From Pelobates cultripes (lineage: Eukaryota > Chordata > Amphibia > Anura > Pelobatidae), in assembly GCA_933207985.1 (NCBI GenBank), contig OW240917.1:241139371-241203370 (forward strand): 64,000 nt of DNA. Reading direction: 5' to 3'. This document shows, in pieces, positions 43,984-55,346 of the stretch. The notes under the pieces are model-generated. The model saw nothing but the letters and a program-made list of their open reading frames with translations, was not told the DNA's origin and did no database searches. Numbering within the stretch: position 1 is the stretch's first letter; every line of letters starts with the position of its first letter. Both the position numbers and the translations under genes were made by a program.

Positions 43984-44568
43984 GACACGGAGGCTCATAT
44001 TGCTGAACCCTTTCTTTACTGTCCACCAATAGCAGCAAAGAACACAATTATAAAAAATCGAACATATACAGTGAGACACCAGCCAATCCCCATCCAAGTC
44101 CCAGTATAACAGCAAGCACCGCCTCTAAATCTTCCTCTTTCTTTGGAGATGCGACACATCACGAGGATGGGAAATAAAACAGGAACCAACAGAAAATCTC
44201 AACATCCGGAAAACGTGGTAATGAAATACAGTGAATGCCAGTCCATGGAACTTCTCAACTGGAAACAAACTTCAAGACGGTAACGAAATCCAGCCATCTT
44301 AAGCGAAACAAACCAGGAAGCAGTGAGGATCATCGAGCAACACCAATTCAAGCTGTGAAAACACAAAGAACAGGAGCCCAACGGTTAAATCAGTACTAAA
44401 ACCAAATTGCAAATGCCAATAGACATGAATCCCACAAGTAGCCAGTCGTATTACAAACAGTGAGAAACCCACTAAATAAATACAGTGCATACAACAGACG
44501 ACCTACCGCACCCTGGAATCCCTATGTTAGAGAAAAATTCAGAATGGTAGGTCAATACTCGCCTCCAT

Positions 44569-44642
44569 GTCTTTCATAAAATCATGACTTTTCGTCATGA
44601 AATAGCAAAATCATGTAATTTTATGTCAAGACACGGAGGCTC
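44569..44642. repeat. Palindromic segment of the DIRS terminal region
   Basis: gcctccatgtctttcataaa at one side and gtcaagacacggaggc at the other are inverted partners around tcatgacttttcgtcatgaa, itself a palindrome. The inner part recurs in inverted orientation near 43509-43554. Such complementary segments are used in DIRS replication models. Confidence 0.6.
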
Positions 44643-44739
44643 ATATTGCAAGTTTAAAGCTGACCAACAACTGACGAAAAAACGTGAGGGACCGGCCGAA
44701 AATAAAATTCACGAAACGTGGATTGATGCGACCAGTCCG

Positions 44740-45420
44740 CCATCCTAATCAAGTCTTCCAGATGCGCACCTGAAGCCACCATAGATGTGGCTGACGCCCC
44801 CGTGAAGAATGGGCACCAAAAACGGACTTGTCCACACCAGCCTGCGACATCACCCAGTGGGCCAAGGTAGAACTGAAAACTGGAGAAAACAGTTGGCGAA
44901 TCGAGAGAAATAGTTGCAGGGACGATACAGAACGATGCGCACTGATCCGAATCTTATACTCGTGCAAACAACCAACAGGACACAACGCCGGAGAAGCTGG
45001 AAAAGCCGCATATGATACCAACTGAATAGCAGTCTTAGTACGTCTAGAGATGTTAAAGGTCACCCCGTCCTGAGTGAAGGACCGTGCATCGTAGTCCAGG
45101 TCACTAACATCCGAAATCTGCTTGCACAAAATGAGGCATAAGAGGGAGACCAACTTGGCTGACAATTGTCATAAGGATAGGTCCATGTTAGAAGGCCAGG
45201 AACTGAAGAGAGACAATACGCAGGAGACAACCCAAGCGGAGGAGTAACGAGGCCAAGGAGGGCGCGACAGTCGGGATCTCCGGAGCAACCGGCACACCAC
45301 GAGGTGTTGACCCACAGGACAACCATCAAAACCTTCATGAGCCGAAGAAATGGCCGACCTGTACAATGTAAGGAAATGAAGGATTGCAGTCACAGGTGCC
45401 AAAACGGGATCCATGTTCCT
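44740..45420 (-). pseudogene. DIRS tyrosine recombinase, degraded
   Basis: Minus-strand segments in order are ILHFLTLYRSAISSAHEGFD, CPVGQHLVVCRLLRRSRLSR, AKLVSLLCLI (helix before the first catalytic Arg), ISRRTKTAIQ, ASPALCPVGCLHEYKIR and VFGAHSSRGRQ. The last corresponds to the HxxR box. The usual Arg after CLI-CKR is changed (CKQISDV). Frame breaks lie near 45165 and 44820, so it is inactive. Confidence 0.75.
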
Positions 45421-45462
45421 AGCCAGGCACCAGCTAGCCCAAGCTCGCCAAGCGGTCCCATA

Positions 45463-45960
45463 TGACCAAAATAAAGTGAGTTTTGGAGTGCCCTTTTTAG
45501 AAAATGTAATTACTATTTTAGGCTAAATATAAAACACTGCTGCTAACACACTCTCAATGTGGTACCCTCAAACACACATGCCATATACAAGATGAGATAA
45601 GAAAAGAGTGGAGAAGTATTTGTTGAAAAAGTGGCTGTTTAGGTGATAAGCCCAATGTACATGCAAATTTGTGGAGTAATATGAAAAGTAATACTTAGCA
45701 CACTTTATTCTCCAGTTCACTTTCTCTCGGCACATATAGAGAAAGATATACAGAAAACACATGATTGTGTAGATTGTAAAACCAAAATGTAAGGATAAAT
45801 AAAAAAATAAAGGTACTCCCACAAGTATACCCAGAATTGCTAGGATTAAGGAAATACTTTAACTGGCTTTAACACTTATGCAAAGGTTTATTTCAAAGGT
45901 ACAAGTTAAAATAAATAAAATAAGATATCAAGAGGTCTTCAGGTTATAGAACACATATTT
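45463..45960. repeat. Unclassified insertion within the DIRS element
   Basis: DIRS coding similarity stops near 45460 and resumes near 45960. The insert is AT-rich and begins near gttttggagtgcccttttta. No target duplication was resolved. It may be related to the insert at 14822-15158, but the match is short. Confidence 0.35.
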
Positions 45961-45979
45961 ACACTGAAAAAACTGCCTC

Positions 45980-46693
45980 CTACGAGAAAAATTTTCCGGG
46001 TAAGACGGCAACAACCTGGGTAAATCTACTGCCAAGTCCAGCAGCTGTGGGAACCAGGATTGAGTGCCCCCAAACGGGGCCAGCAGGATCAATTCGGCCT
46101 GTTGGCAGTGAACCTGGAGTAGGACTTGAGGGATCATGGCAAATGGAGGGAAGGCATAGTGGAGCAAGCCATTTCAGTCTTGCAGGAAAGCGTCCACTGC
46201 TTCTGCAGTCTTGTCCAGGCGCCAGCTGTAGAACCGTGACAATTGGGTGTTGAGTCGGGACGCAAATAGGTCGATGGCAAAAGGACCCTAGAGAGACGAG
46301 ATAGCGGAGAACACCCCCACGACCAATCTTCAGTCGCTGCTGTCCGAAAGACAGCGTGAAATCCAGTCCCGAGAGGCACTCCGCCTGGACCACTAAATCC
46401 TCGGTCAAGCAATACACCCAAAAGTTCTTCGCCAGGTGAGCCAGAACTGCCGACTGAGTGCCGCCCATGTGACTGACATTGTTTATGCGCAGCCGGATGC
46501 ATGCGCTGGCAGTCACGTTCGCGAAACTCCGCAAAGGAACCGGCCAGGAACACCAGTGCGTTTATGGGGAGTTGGGCTTTGTCCTCCGACCAACGTCCTG
46601 TTGTAGTCACACCGTTGCAGTGGGCACCCCACACGTGGAGACCTGCGTCCGAGTCCACGGTGAACTCTGGTTTGGAACCGAAGATGACCTTGC
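45980..46693 (-). pseudogene. DIRS RNase H and connection region, degraded
   Basis: On the minus strand SKPEFTVDSDAGLHVWGAHC marks the RNase H start, followed by CQRMH, INNVSHMGGTQSAVLAHLAK, NFWVYCLTEDLVVQAECLSG and the Pro/Phe-rich end segment. Pieces lie in at least three frames. The gene is split from its RT by the solo LTR at 46694-47776. Confidence 0.75.
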
Positions 46694-47776
46694 TGTGACA
46701 AGACCAATCTCACCACTGTGCATTGGAGAAGCCTGGTTGCCCGCCTGCTGCCTTTAGACTATGGCCCCATGTTGAAACACTTGATTTTCCCCTGCAAAGA
46801 CACGATAGCCGGGTCATTCGGTGCTGGCCCGGTTTGAGCGGTGATACCCCAGATAGCTATGCCATGGAGCCCATTCGTATAATGAAAGACTATGGGAAAG
46901 ACTTTGATTCCATGGCAATTGAACTGTATGTGTGTGCTCTGAGCGCCATTCAGTAATAATGTGCGCTCAGATCTGAGCTATCTGGGGATATGTTGAATGT
47001 ACCTGTTTTGTGCAATGGCTGTACAGTTATATATTTTTATGTGTTTTATTGTCTTTTGCTGCCATGTGTTCAATGGAATTTTGCCTCTGTCCTTGGAGAT
47101 AATTGGATTACTTCCCAATTATCTCCAGGATAGAAGACTCTGTGGAACTGGTTTTGGGCAGAAAAGCCATGCTTCATTTGGTCACAAAGGACTTCGATCT
47201 ATCTTTTGAACCAATGGACCAATTTGGATGATTTTGACATATGTTTGTATTTGGAAAATGCTGATTCTGAAAATGTGAATGTGATGCATACGTTTCAAGT
47301 TATGAATAATGTGGAAAAACTGTATTTCTCTGCTGGTGATAATTACATTACCCATTGTGTAAGGTAATTGTATCACAGGCAGAGGGGAGGATTTTGTGTG
47401 GGAGTGTCTGAGTGTATTGTATGTTTTTATTGGTTGTTTTCCAAAACCCTGTGGGTGGTACTAATGTGTATATAAGAACAATAAACCCACAGCTCTGACC
47501 GTTCACTGCTTGACCCTCAACACGGAGCTTTGTCTCGTTTTTTGGGGGATTTACTGTATGCTGTTAGAGACTGATTGCCAGGAGTGTAAGCCGCTTGGGT
47601 GCTCTTCCTGTTCAGCTGCTAGCAGCTATTTGTGAGGTTCCAGTTCGGGAATTTGGAGTGCTACTTGGTATCCTGTTCGGGAGTTTGGGGTTCTGCAGTA
47701 GCTGTGCCTGTGTCTCTGGAAGGGGAAGATCTACTTAACGGCGGTTTAACCCTTTAATGCTGAGGGTGCCGTTACA
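46694..47776 (+). mobile_element. Solo LTR, family A, 1083 bp, inside the DIRS pol
   Basis: It starts TGTGACAAGACC and ends GCCGTTACA. CTTGC occurs at 46689-46693 and 47777-47781, an exact 5-bp duplication of DIRS coding sequence. A tgtatataag TATA box lies near 47468 with an AATAAA close behind. It matches 18694-19858 in several long blocks. Confidence 0.88.
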
Positions 47777-47781
47777 CTTGC

Positions 47782-48750
47782 CATTCCAAACAGAGAGGTT
47801 GTGGATCCACCAAGTCAAGTTGTCTTCGTCTCAGTGTCCAGAGAGACCATGTCCGCATAGGAGGCGCCGTTTCAGAGGTGTGCGATCTTCAGTCACTGAA
47901 GGGCACGGTAATGATGAGGAGCCAGGAACACCGCTTGGATTGAGGATGCTAGCAGGCCAATGATCCGTGCCAGATGGTGTTGCGTGATCTGAGGGTGCGC
48001 CAGTGCGAGGCGGTACTCCTTGCGGATCGTTCGATTCTTGGATGTTGGAAGGCTCAGTGACTCCATTCCGGAGTCTACGGTGAAACCGAGGAACTCCATG
48101 CATCTTGAAGGAGTCAGGCAGGACTGTTGAGGAAGCCCAGGTGAGAGAGGAAGCCTATCGTCCATTGCAAGTGCCGTAGGAGGATGGAGCGATCCTGTGC
48201 CATGATCAGGATATCATCCAAGTAGACTATCAGATGCACACCCTGACTGCGTAACCAAGCCATGGCCGGGTGCAGCAGTTTTGTGAAGCACCAAGGTGCC
48301 CAAGTGTCCCCCTTCCAAAGGAAACGCAATAAGTCTCTGGACGTCTCTGCCACTGAGACCGTCAAGTAAGCATCCTTCAGATCCAGTTTCGCCATTCAGT
48401 CGTCGTGAAGGAGTAGGTCCCGCAGAAGGTGGATGTCCTCCATCTTGAAGTGGCGATAGCCACCATGGCATTAGGGTGATGGAGATTGATAACGGGGCGC
48501 ATCTGCCCACCTTTCTTTTCCACCAAGAAAATGTTGCTGAGGACTCCGGCAGGGGACGAGGGAGCTAATTTGATCGCCCCTTTCTCGTGAAGGGCCGACA
48601 ATTCTATATCTATCAACTCACGATCTCGTAGGGAGAATCAGGTGTGGGGCAGGGATGTGGCAAGAAGTACTGACCAACTCTATGTGGAAACCCCGAATGG
48701 TGAGCAGAACTCAAGCATCAGAGGTGTTGGCTGACCAAGCTGGGAAAAAA
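47782..48750 (-). pseudogene. DIRS reverse transcriptase, degraded
   Basis: Minus-strand segments in order are GAIKLAPSSPAGVLSNIFLV, EKKGGQMRPVINL, MAKLDLKDAYLTVSVAETSR, LLRFLWKGDTWAPWCF, LIVYLDDILIMAQ (catalytic YLDD near 48225) and MEFLGFTVDS. About ten residues are missing between GDTW and APWCF, and frame changes occur near 48400 and 48110. Confidence 0.85.
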
Positions 48751-48899
48751 AATGACAGAGTCTGCCCCATACACAAACCTGAGAAGAAACATGAGGTATA
48801 TGTAAGCTTACTGTAAGGGCGTCTGGAGCCGGAGTTCCCTCTGAAACCTCTGCACTGCCATGGTCTTCCATGTGAAGGGAAGAAGGGGGCCTGGCCTCT

Positions 48900-50256
48900 T
48901 GACTCCTGATAGGGGGGTCACTGGGTATAGGAGCCTCGTCCCGAGCCATAAAAGTTGTAGTAGTTACGACCGGAGAGACGACCCCTGAATCTGTTGGCCC
49001 TGGTAGTGACCTGCCCCTGAAATACCCTCTTCATGGAGGATTGGGCTTTATCAAGGACAATAAAAGCCCCAACAAAACGCCCCAGGTCTTTTATAAAGGT
49101 GTCCCCAAACAAGGGGCCTTAGGCATCCTTGCCCTCCTCGGTGAGGGCAAGATTGGCCAATTCTGGCTCTATTTTAAAGAGAATGGCTTTATGCCCTATC
49201 TATAGAGAGGGAGGTAGTAACACTGCCCACAATGCAGATAGCTCTCTGAACCCAGCCACAGAGCTCTTTTGAGTCAACCTGTCTGTTCTCAGCTCTGGTG
49301 TCTTCTGCCAGGTCAAAGAGCTTAGCCAAGGGACCAAATATGTCCAAAAATTTATCTTGGCACGACTTGAGTGCCAAATCCAAACCCTTAGGAGGGTTCC
49401 ATCCCAATTTGGTAAGGAATTGGGACATTTTAGGGTCAACAACCGGGGTCTCACAGACTTTATTGGGCACCAAAGGACATGGGCATTCAGCCCTGAGCTT
49501 ACTCCGGGCCGCCTTGCTGAGGGAAAGCCGTACTCACTTCTCCAGGTAACGTGCCACATGGTCCGCTGGGAGCCACTCAGCCGACTTTGGGTGATGGAGA
49601 TCATGCGAGTCGAACATAGGTTCTCCAGATGGATCCAGGCGAGTGGAGCCCGCAGTAGCGGGAGAGTCTTTTCGAAAACCACTCACTGCCAACCCCGACT
49701 TAGCGTAGGTCAAAGGGTCAAGGCCATGCCCAAAGGATTCGTCCTCAGAGTCACTCAAGGATTCAGCACGAGCCTCTTCACTAAATCCGATTTCTGAGTC
49801 AGAGTGGCTCTCAGGTTGTGCTCTAGCCCATTTCCATCGCTGCGCCCGCTCTGCCTGGTATGGAAAGGCTCTTTTGCATGATACAGATACGCTATCCTGG
49901 GTGACCTCAGTTCCATCAGTCATAGGGGTTCTGGTGGCAGAGGGAGTTAAGTGCCTGATTTTGGCAGTGGCCTTCTTGGGTGCGTTCCCTGAAGGGTCCA
50001 AACCAGAACGCGGCTGGCGCGTTGGCCGGGCCTCAACTTTCTTCGTCCAGTGGGCGCGAGAGTAAGGCCTGGAATCCTGGGCAATGGTCTCATAGAGGGC
50101 AGAGGACATATAGCCCATAGCTGCCATAATGGCGCCAGTGACTGAGCGTTGCAGCGCCAGGGACTGAGCCTCATCAAGGTGAAACATTGGACCAACTACT
50201 GATGGAGGGGAGGTAGAAATTGTAGAGGGGTTTCCCAGGCCTTGAGGCATATCCAT
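48900..50256 (-). pseudogene. DIRS Gag-like ORF1, degraded
   Basis: A 240-codon minus frame from 50256 begins MDMPQGLGNP and has an Ala/Met-rich helix (AIMAAMGYMSSALYETIAQ) and a basic, then acidic, stretch (SLSDSEDESFG). Downstream segments in other frames read PKMSQFLTKLGWNPPKGLDL, CQDKFLDIFGPLAKLFDLAE and FIKDLGRFVGAF, ending in an Arg/Gly-rich tail (RFRGRLSGRNYYN). This is the usual DIRS1 ORF1 layout. Frame breaks lie near 49534 and 49150. Confidence 0.65.
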
Positions 50257-50300
50257 CTCACCGGGGGAAGGGGGCAGGTGGGCACCTTAGACTTGGGCAT

Positions 50301-50974
50301 ATTGCAATGTGAGACTCACAAAGAAACCAGCACAATACTAGACCATTAGACAACTACAGCTGTAGACAAAATAAAAATACAATTTAGCTACACTAGAGAG
50401 GGAGAGAAAGGGGAGCTTACCAGAGCCCAGACCAGCAGACAGGATAGACAGGAAGCAAATACAGAGCCAGAAGGACAGGTAAAATCAAAAGATGGCCGCC
50501 GCCAGTCTTGCAGCAAAAAACCCTGCAAATGCAGGGACAAATTCATGGGAACAAACTAATGAACAGCCAGCAAAAAAACTGCAGAACAAAAATCATTTGT
50601 GGCAAAACAGGCGATTGAGAACGTTTGTGGCAAGATTGCCAAACGGCACAAATTCGCTGCAAATTTAGCCGAAAGGCCCAACTCTGTTGCGAAACATCTG
50701 AACAGTGGCATGAAAAAGTGGGTGCAAAAGGGTGCCAAACAGCCAGGAAGAAGGGGGAGAGACCCAGAACATAAAAATAAGGGAGAATAAAGAAAAATAA
50801 AGGAGATAAGGGGCAGAAAAACCCCAAGGGCCCCCCCCCCCCAAAGAATAGGAGCAACAAGGCAAAGTCAGAAAAGAGGGAACACATGCAAGAATTCCCC
50901 AAAGGATGGTCTGGAACTCTGGGCTCAAAGGTAAATAACATTAACCAAAAAAACATATAAAACAGTATTATCTC
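50301..50974. other. DIRS 5' flank and unassigned purine-rich DNA
   Basis: It holds 5' untranslated DIRS sequence to about 50560, then an A/G-rich stretch with a 13-base C-run near 50831. Words such as gtttgtggcaagattgccaa suggest a short internal repeat. No gene is supported. Confidence 0.35.
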
Positions 50975-51910
50975 AAATCTCGCGAGAGTGAACTCTAGCC
51001 CCACAGGCTAGAGTTCACTCTGCACTGAACCACCAGGGATGGAACATGGGAGCAAGGATCCCCCCTCCATACATAAGGTAAGAAGGGAAGGGGGATATTT
51101 ACTAATCTGCCCCCACCTCCACCCCCACAATCCCTCCAAACATACAGCACACACACAGCACACTCACAAACACACACCACCCTCACACAAACAGCACACT
51201 CACACACGAACAGCACCCTCACACACAGCACACTAACAGCACCCTCACAAACACACGACACCCAAACACAGCGCACAAACAGCACCCTCAAACACACAGC
51301 ACGCTCACACACACACACCACACAAACAGCACGCTCACACAGCACACTAACAGAACCCTAACAAACACCCTCACACACACACGCAGCACACAAACAGCAT
51401 CCTCACACACAGTACACTAACAGCACCCTCACACACACACACACACACAAACACCCTCACCCACATAGCACACTACCAGCACCCTCACACACAGCACCCT
51501 TACAAACACACAGCACCCTCACACACAGCACACTAATAGCACCCTCACAAACACACACCACCCTCACAAAAACAGCACACTCACACACAAACAGCACCCT
51601 CACACACAGCACACTAACAGCACCCTCACAAACACACGACACCCACACACAGCATACAAACAGCACCCTCACACACACAGCACCCTCACACACACACATC
51701 ACACAAACAGCACCCTCACACAGCATACTAACAGGACCCTAACAAACACCCACACACACAGCACACTACCAGCACCCTCACAAACACACACACAAACACC
51801 CTCACCCACATAGCACACTACCAGCACCCTCACACACACATCACACTAACATCACCCTCACACACAGCACCCTTACACACACACAGCACCCTCACAGCAC
51901 ACACAGCATT
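50975..51910. repeat. hAT-related fragment expanded by CA-rich minisatellite
   Basis: It opens with gagtgaactctagccccaca and its inverse, then caaggatccccc...acataaggtaagaaggga and atatttactaatctgccccc, matching 60325-60480 inside the hAT element at 59123. About 700 bp of acagcaccctcacacac-type repeats follow. No element ends were found on this copy. Confidence 0.65.
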
Positions 51911-52021
51911 GTATGTATGTGTGTGTGTGTATATATATGTATATATAGGTATCCAAAGAGGTAGCAGCTCTCATGGAATATAAAAATTCTAGTCTTTATT
52001 AATTCATTGTTAAAAATATCA

Positions 52022-52581
52022 CAATCAAACGTCTGGGGTTGCTGTGTCTCTCGTGCAGAGGCAACTTGCTGGCATTTCGGATCTGGACTGCCCGTATGGG
52101 TGGGACCAGTCTGATATGTTTCAGAGATGTTCTCTCTGTAATGGCACAAGATGAGCAAAAAACAGCTTGAGAACTGAGAGGGGATCCACCGAAGGGCAGG
52201 CTATTTCAGCTGCTGCCTGTTCTCAGTATTCTCTTGCGACCCATTTTTTTGCTCTCCATAAGTTTAAAGGGTAATCCAGACGTGGACCCTTTGCTCACGG
52301 TGCCTAGGGAGATATCAGCTATGCCTCACTGATGATGCCTAACAAGGCTGAAACGATCGTCTGGGGTTGCTGTGTCTCTCGTGCAGAGGGAACTTGCTGG
52401 CATTTCGGATCTGGACTGCCCGGATGGGCGGGACCAGTCTGATATGTTTCAGAGATGTTCTCTCTGTAATGGCACAAGATGAGCAAAAACCAGCTTGAAA
52501 ACTGAGCGGGGACCCACCGAAGGGCAGGCTATTTCAGCTGCTGCCCGTTCTCAGTATTCTCTTGCGACCCATTTTTTTGTT
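52022..52581 (+). mobile_element. Penelope-type pseudo-LTR, partial tandem copies
   Basis: A unit beginning gtctggggttgctgtgtctc is present at 52031 and again at 52359, a 328-bp period, with few differences over 230 bp. The first copy ends in a hammerhead motif whose cleavage site falls exactly at the junction with the second. Head-to-tail pseudo-LTRs of this kind are typical of Penelope-like elements. No ORF lies next to it. Confidence 0.65.
52324..52366 (+). ncRNA. Type I hammerhead ribozyme motif
   Basis: Stem I is cctca (52324-52328) paired with tgggg (52362-52366, one G-U). The core is CTGATGA (52329-52335). Stem II is gcc (52337-52339) with ggc (52346-52348); the pair next to the core is T-T, a weak point. 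GAA (52350-52352) is followed by a two-pair stem III (ac/gt) with loop GATC. The cleavage triplet is GTC, with cutting expected after 52361. This is the small-stem-III form reported from Penelope pseudo-LTRs. Confidence 0.65.
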
Positions 52582-53074
52582 ATTTTTGATGGTACAGTTT
52601 CTTTGAGCTTGGTAAACATTTTTAATTAGATCCTTAGGTGTGGCATGTATTTAAACAGCTCTGTCAATACAACGTTAACATTCTCAAACAACTTCCTCTT
52701 CTCTTCCTGTCTCTGAATCAGGTTTTTTTTTTTCTTCCTTCCTGATCTTTTTCTCATAAAATACATAGGACAAAGTAGGCACTACTGACAAAGGGTGGAA
52801 CTAGCCACCGTAACCAATTCTGCTTTTAGAAGTGGTCATGGTGTTAGAAATTTTTACACACAGAGGTATTTGCAGTTTTGTGCAGAGGCCTAGTACGCCG
52901 CAGGCACGCGTGACTTAGACAACGCAGACGTCTGTTTTTGAACTGAGTAATGTTAAATTTGTTCATTACATTTTGGGAAAGGAGTATTTTGGGGTTATGG
53001 TGTCATGGCGCTGGGGAGGGAACTGTGTTGTATTGCATGAATGACCGACACATTGGTTGGATATAAATATGTGT
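52582..53074. other. Intergenic DNA, no gene seen
   Basis: Degraded T2-like words lie near 52790-52850 (ccaccgtaaccaattctgct / aagtggtcatggtgttag). Otherwise nothing is recognisable. Confidence 0.4.
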
Positions 53075-53082
53075 GAGTTTGG

Positions 53083-55338
53083 CAGGGGCGTACCTAGAGC
53101 ATTTGGCACCCGGGGCGGATCCTGTGCTTGGCCCCCCCAAAAAAAAAACCTGTAAAAATTTTTAAAGGTTTTCTTTCTTTTTTTTTACAATTTGTAAACT
53201 TTGCAAAACCGCTGTCAGCCCCTCCTACAAAACCCTTGTCCTGCCCCTCCTACAAAACCTCTGTCCTGTCCCTTCTACAAATCCTGTACTGCCCCGTCTA
53301 CAAAACCCCCGCAACCCCCTTCCACAAATCCCCTGCTTATCCCCCTTATAAAGACTCCTGTCCCAATACAAAACCCCCGCCCCCTTCTACAAAATCCCTG
53401 CAGCCCCACACACACATTTACAGGCAGACAGTCACACACTCAGTTACAGACAGTCACACACTCAGTTACAGGCAGACAGTCACATACAGTCACAGGCAGA
53501 CAGTCACATACAGTCACAGGCAGACAGTCACACATACACATTTCCTCCGTGCGGCCAGTTTATCAGCTGTTTGCTTGTGTGAGCTGTACTGGCCGCACGG
53601 CACCCTAACTACCATGGGACACTGTGCGGCCACAGCTCACACAGCCCCCTCCAGCCAGGGCCGGTGCAAGGATTTTTGCCGCCCTAGGCAAAAGTAAAGT
53701 TTGCCCCCCCCATGTGACATCAAAATGCCCCACCCATATGATTTGCCATGTTAACTAACACCAGTGTTGCAGTGCCGCTGTGTTTACATTAAAAGGCCTG
53801 TAGGGACAGGCTATAGACACCAGAATCACTACATTAAGCTGCAGTGGTTCTGGGGACTATAGTGTTTTTAATGTGAGGTAAATTAGAGATTAGTGCCACG
53901 AATAATATACTAGATTGCCTACTTACAACCAGATGAGGATGATGATGGGCTCTAGCTGCAGTCTGGCTCCACTGGTCTGGTGTAGAACAGGCTCTCTGGA
54001 GGCGGCTTGTAACTGTGGTCACAAAAATCAATGTTCTGGGAGAACGGGAAGCAGCTTCATTTTTGGGGGTCTTACACAGCCTGCTCAGTCTCAGGGTCTG
54101 CCTTTCATGTTCTACCAATGAGTTTGTTCCTACAGGGGTGGAGGGGATGCTCCTGATATGTGTGTGGGTGAATGGCTGTGTGAAATTGTGTTTGTATGTG
54201 TAAGGGCTGCAAGGTGTGTTTCTGTGTATGTATGGGGATGCATTGAATGTGTGTAAGGGGTGCATTGAGTGTGTGTAATGAATGCATTGTGTGTTTCTGT
54301 GTGTGTAAGGGATGCATTGTGTGTAACGGTTGCATTGCTTGTGTATGTGTGTCTGTGTGTTTTTCTGTGTGCAAGGGGTGCATTGTGTGTATGTGATGAA
54401 TGTCAATCTCTCCTCCCGCTCCAATTTCCTTCTCCTCCTCCCACTTTCTCTTTCCCCCCTCCTAATATCTCTTCCCCCCTCCTAATTTCAATTTCTCTTT
54501 CCCCCCTCCTAATTTCTCTCCCTCCCTCCTAATATCTCTCCCTCCCTCCTAATTTCTCTTCCCCCTCCTAATTTCTCTCTCACCCCCTCTCTCCTTTCTC
54601 ACCCCCCTCCTTTCTCTTTCTCTCCCCCCTCCTTTCTCTTCTCACCCCCCCTTTCTCTTCTCACCCCCTTTCTCTCTTTCTCACCTCCCTTCCCCTCCCT
54701 CTCCTCTTTCTCACCCCCTCTTTCTCCTTTTTCACCCCTCTCTCACCCCTCCTTTCTCTCCCCCCTCCTTTCTCTCACCTCCTTTCTCACCCCCCCTTTC
54801 TCCTCTTTCTCACCCCCCCTCTCTCCTCTTTTTTTCACCCCCCTCTCCTTTCACCCCTTCTCCTATTTCACCCCCTCTCTCACCTTTGTCCTTTTCACCC
54901 CCATCTCCTCTTTCACCCCCCCTTTCTCTTTCAACCCCCCTCCTTTTTCTCACCCCCCCTCCCACTACCTTTGCTGTAGCGTGGCGAACCCAGTATAGTC
55001 CGGGTACAGAGGCACTGTCTCCTGACCGGCGGACTGCTGGGAAGTGCACACTCAGTGTGCACCACTGTTCCGAATCGGCAGTGAAGGAGCACTCTCTTAC
55101 CATGGATATCCTCACTGCCGGGCTCGACCCGCGCTACAACAAGAGCTGACAGGGCGCTCCTCTGTCAGCCTCTCTAAGATTCGCCAGGCGGTGCGGTCGC
55201 CCTCATGGGCGCACCGCCCGAGCAAAGCTCGCAGCTGGCCTTCAGGCGGCTGCAGCATGAAGCGGCCGGGGCTAGCCATGCCCCGGCTGGCACCCGGGGC
55301 GGACCGCACCCCCCGCCCCCCCCCTTAGTACGCCACTG
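53083..55338. mobile_element. hAT element, 2256 bp, with internal expansions
   Basis: GAGTTTGG flanks it exactly at 53075-53082 and 55339-55346. The ends are caggggcgtac and gtacgccactg, inverted partners, each followed by the gcacccggggcgga block. The interior has a ctcctacaaaacc minisatellite (53215-53400), cagtcacacac repeats (53410-53540), a nested cagggccggtgcaaggat terminus at 53656, a T2-like fragment (53770-53870) and a pyrimidine tract. No transposase is seen. Confidence 0.85.
54405..54965. repeat. 560-bp polypyrimidine tract
   Basis: The plus strand is almost purely C and T in words such as ctcctaatttctctccc and ctttctcacccccc. The mirror-like, one-sided composition could favour triplex formation. 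Long frames across it are composition artefacts. Confidence 0.9.
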
Positions 55339-55346
55339 GAGTTTGG

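Larger units (their letters stand above)
43445..50300 (-). mobile_element. DIRS1-like tyrosine-recombinase retrotransposon, degraded, with nested LTRs
   Basis: On the minus strand the order is Gag-like (50256-48900), reverse transcriptase (48750-47782), solo LTR (47776-46694), RNase H and connection (46693-45980), foreign insert (about 45960-45463), tyrosine recombinase (45420-44740), then terminal sequence with palindromic repeats (44640-43445) and a second solo LTR (43983-43560). Element ends are approximate. All ORFs carry stops or frameshifts. Confidence 0.8.

Noticed and set aside
51457..51726. Cys/Val-rich minus frames that look like a cysteine-rich protein.
   Set aside because: They are the complement of acagcaccctcacacac repeats.
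51130..51900. Regularly spaced short repeats, considered as a CRISPR-like array.
   Set aside because: The units are continuous low-complexity DNA without unique spacers, in a vertebrate genome.
53128..53697. Two overlapping Pro/Thr-rich plus frames.
   Set aside because: Both follow minisatellite DNA inside the hAT element at 53083-55338, with no conserved domain.
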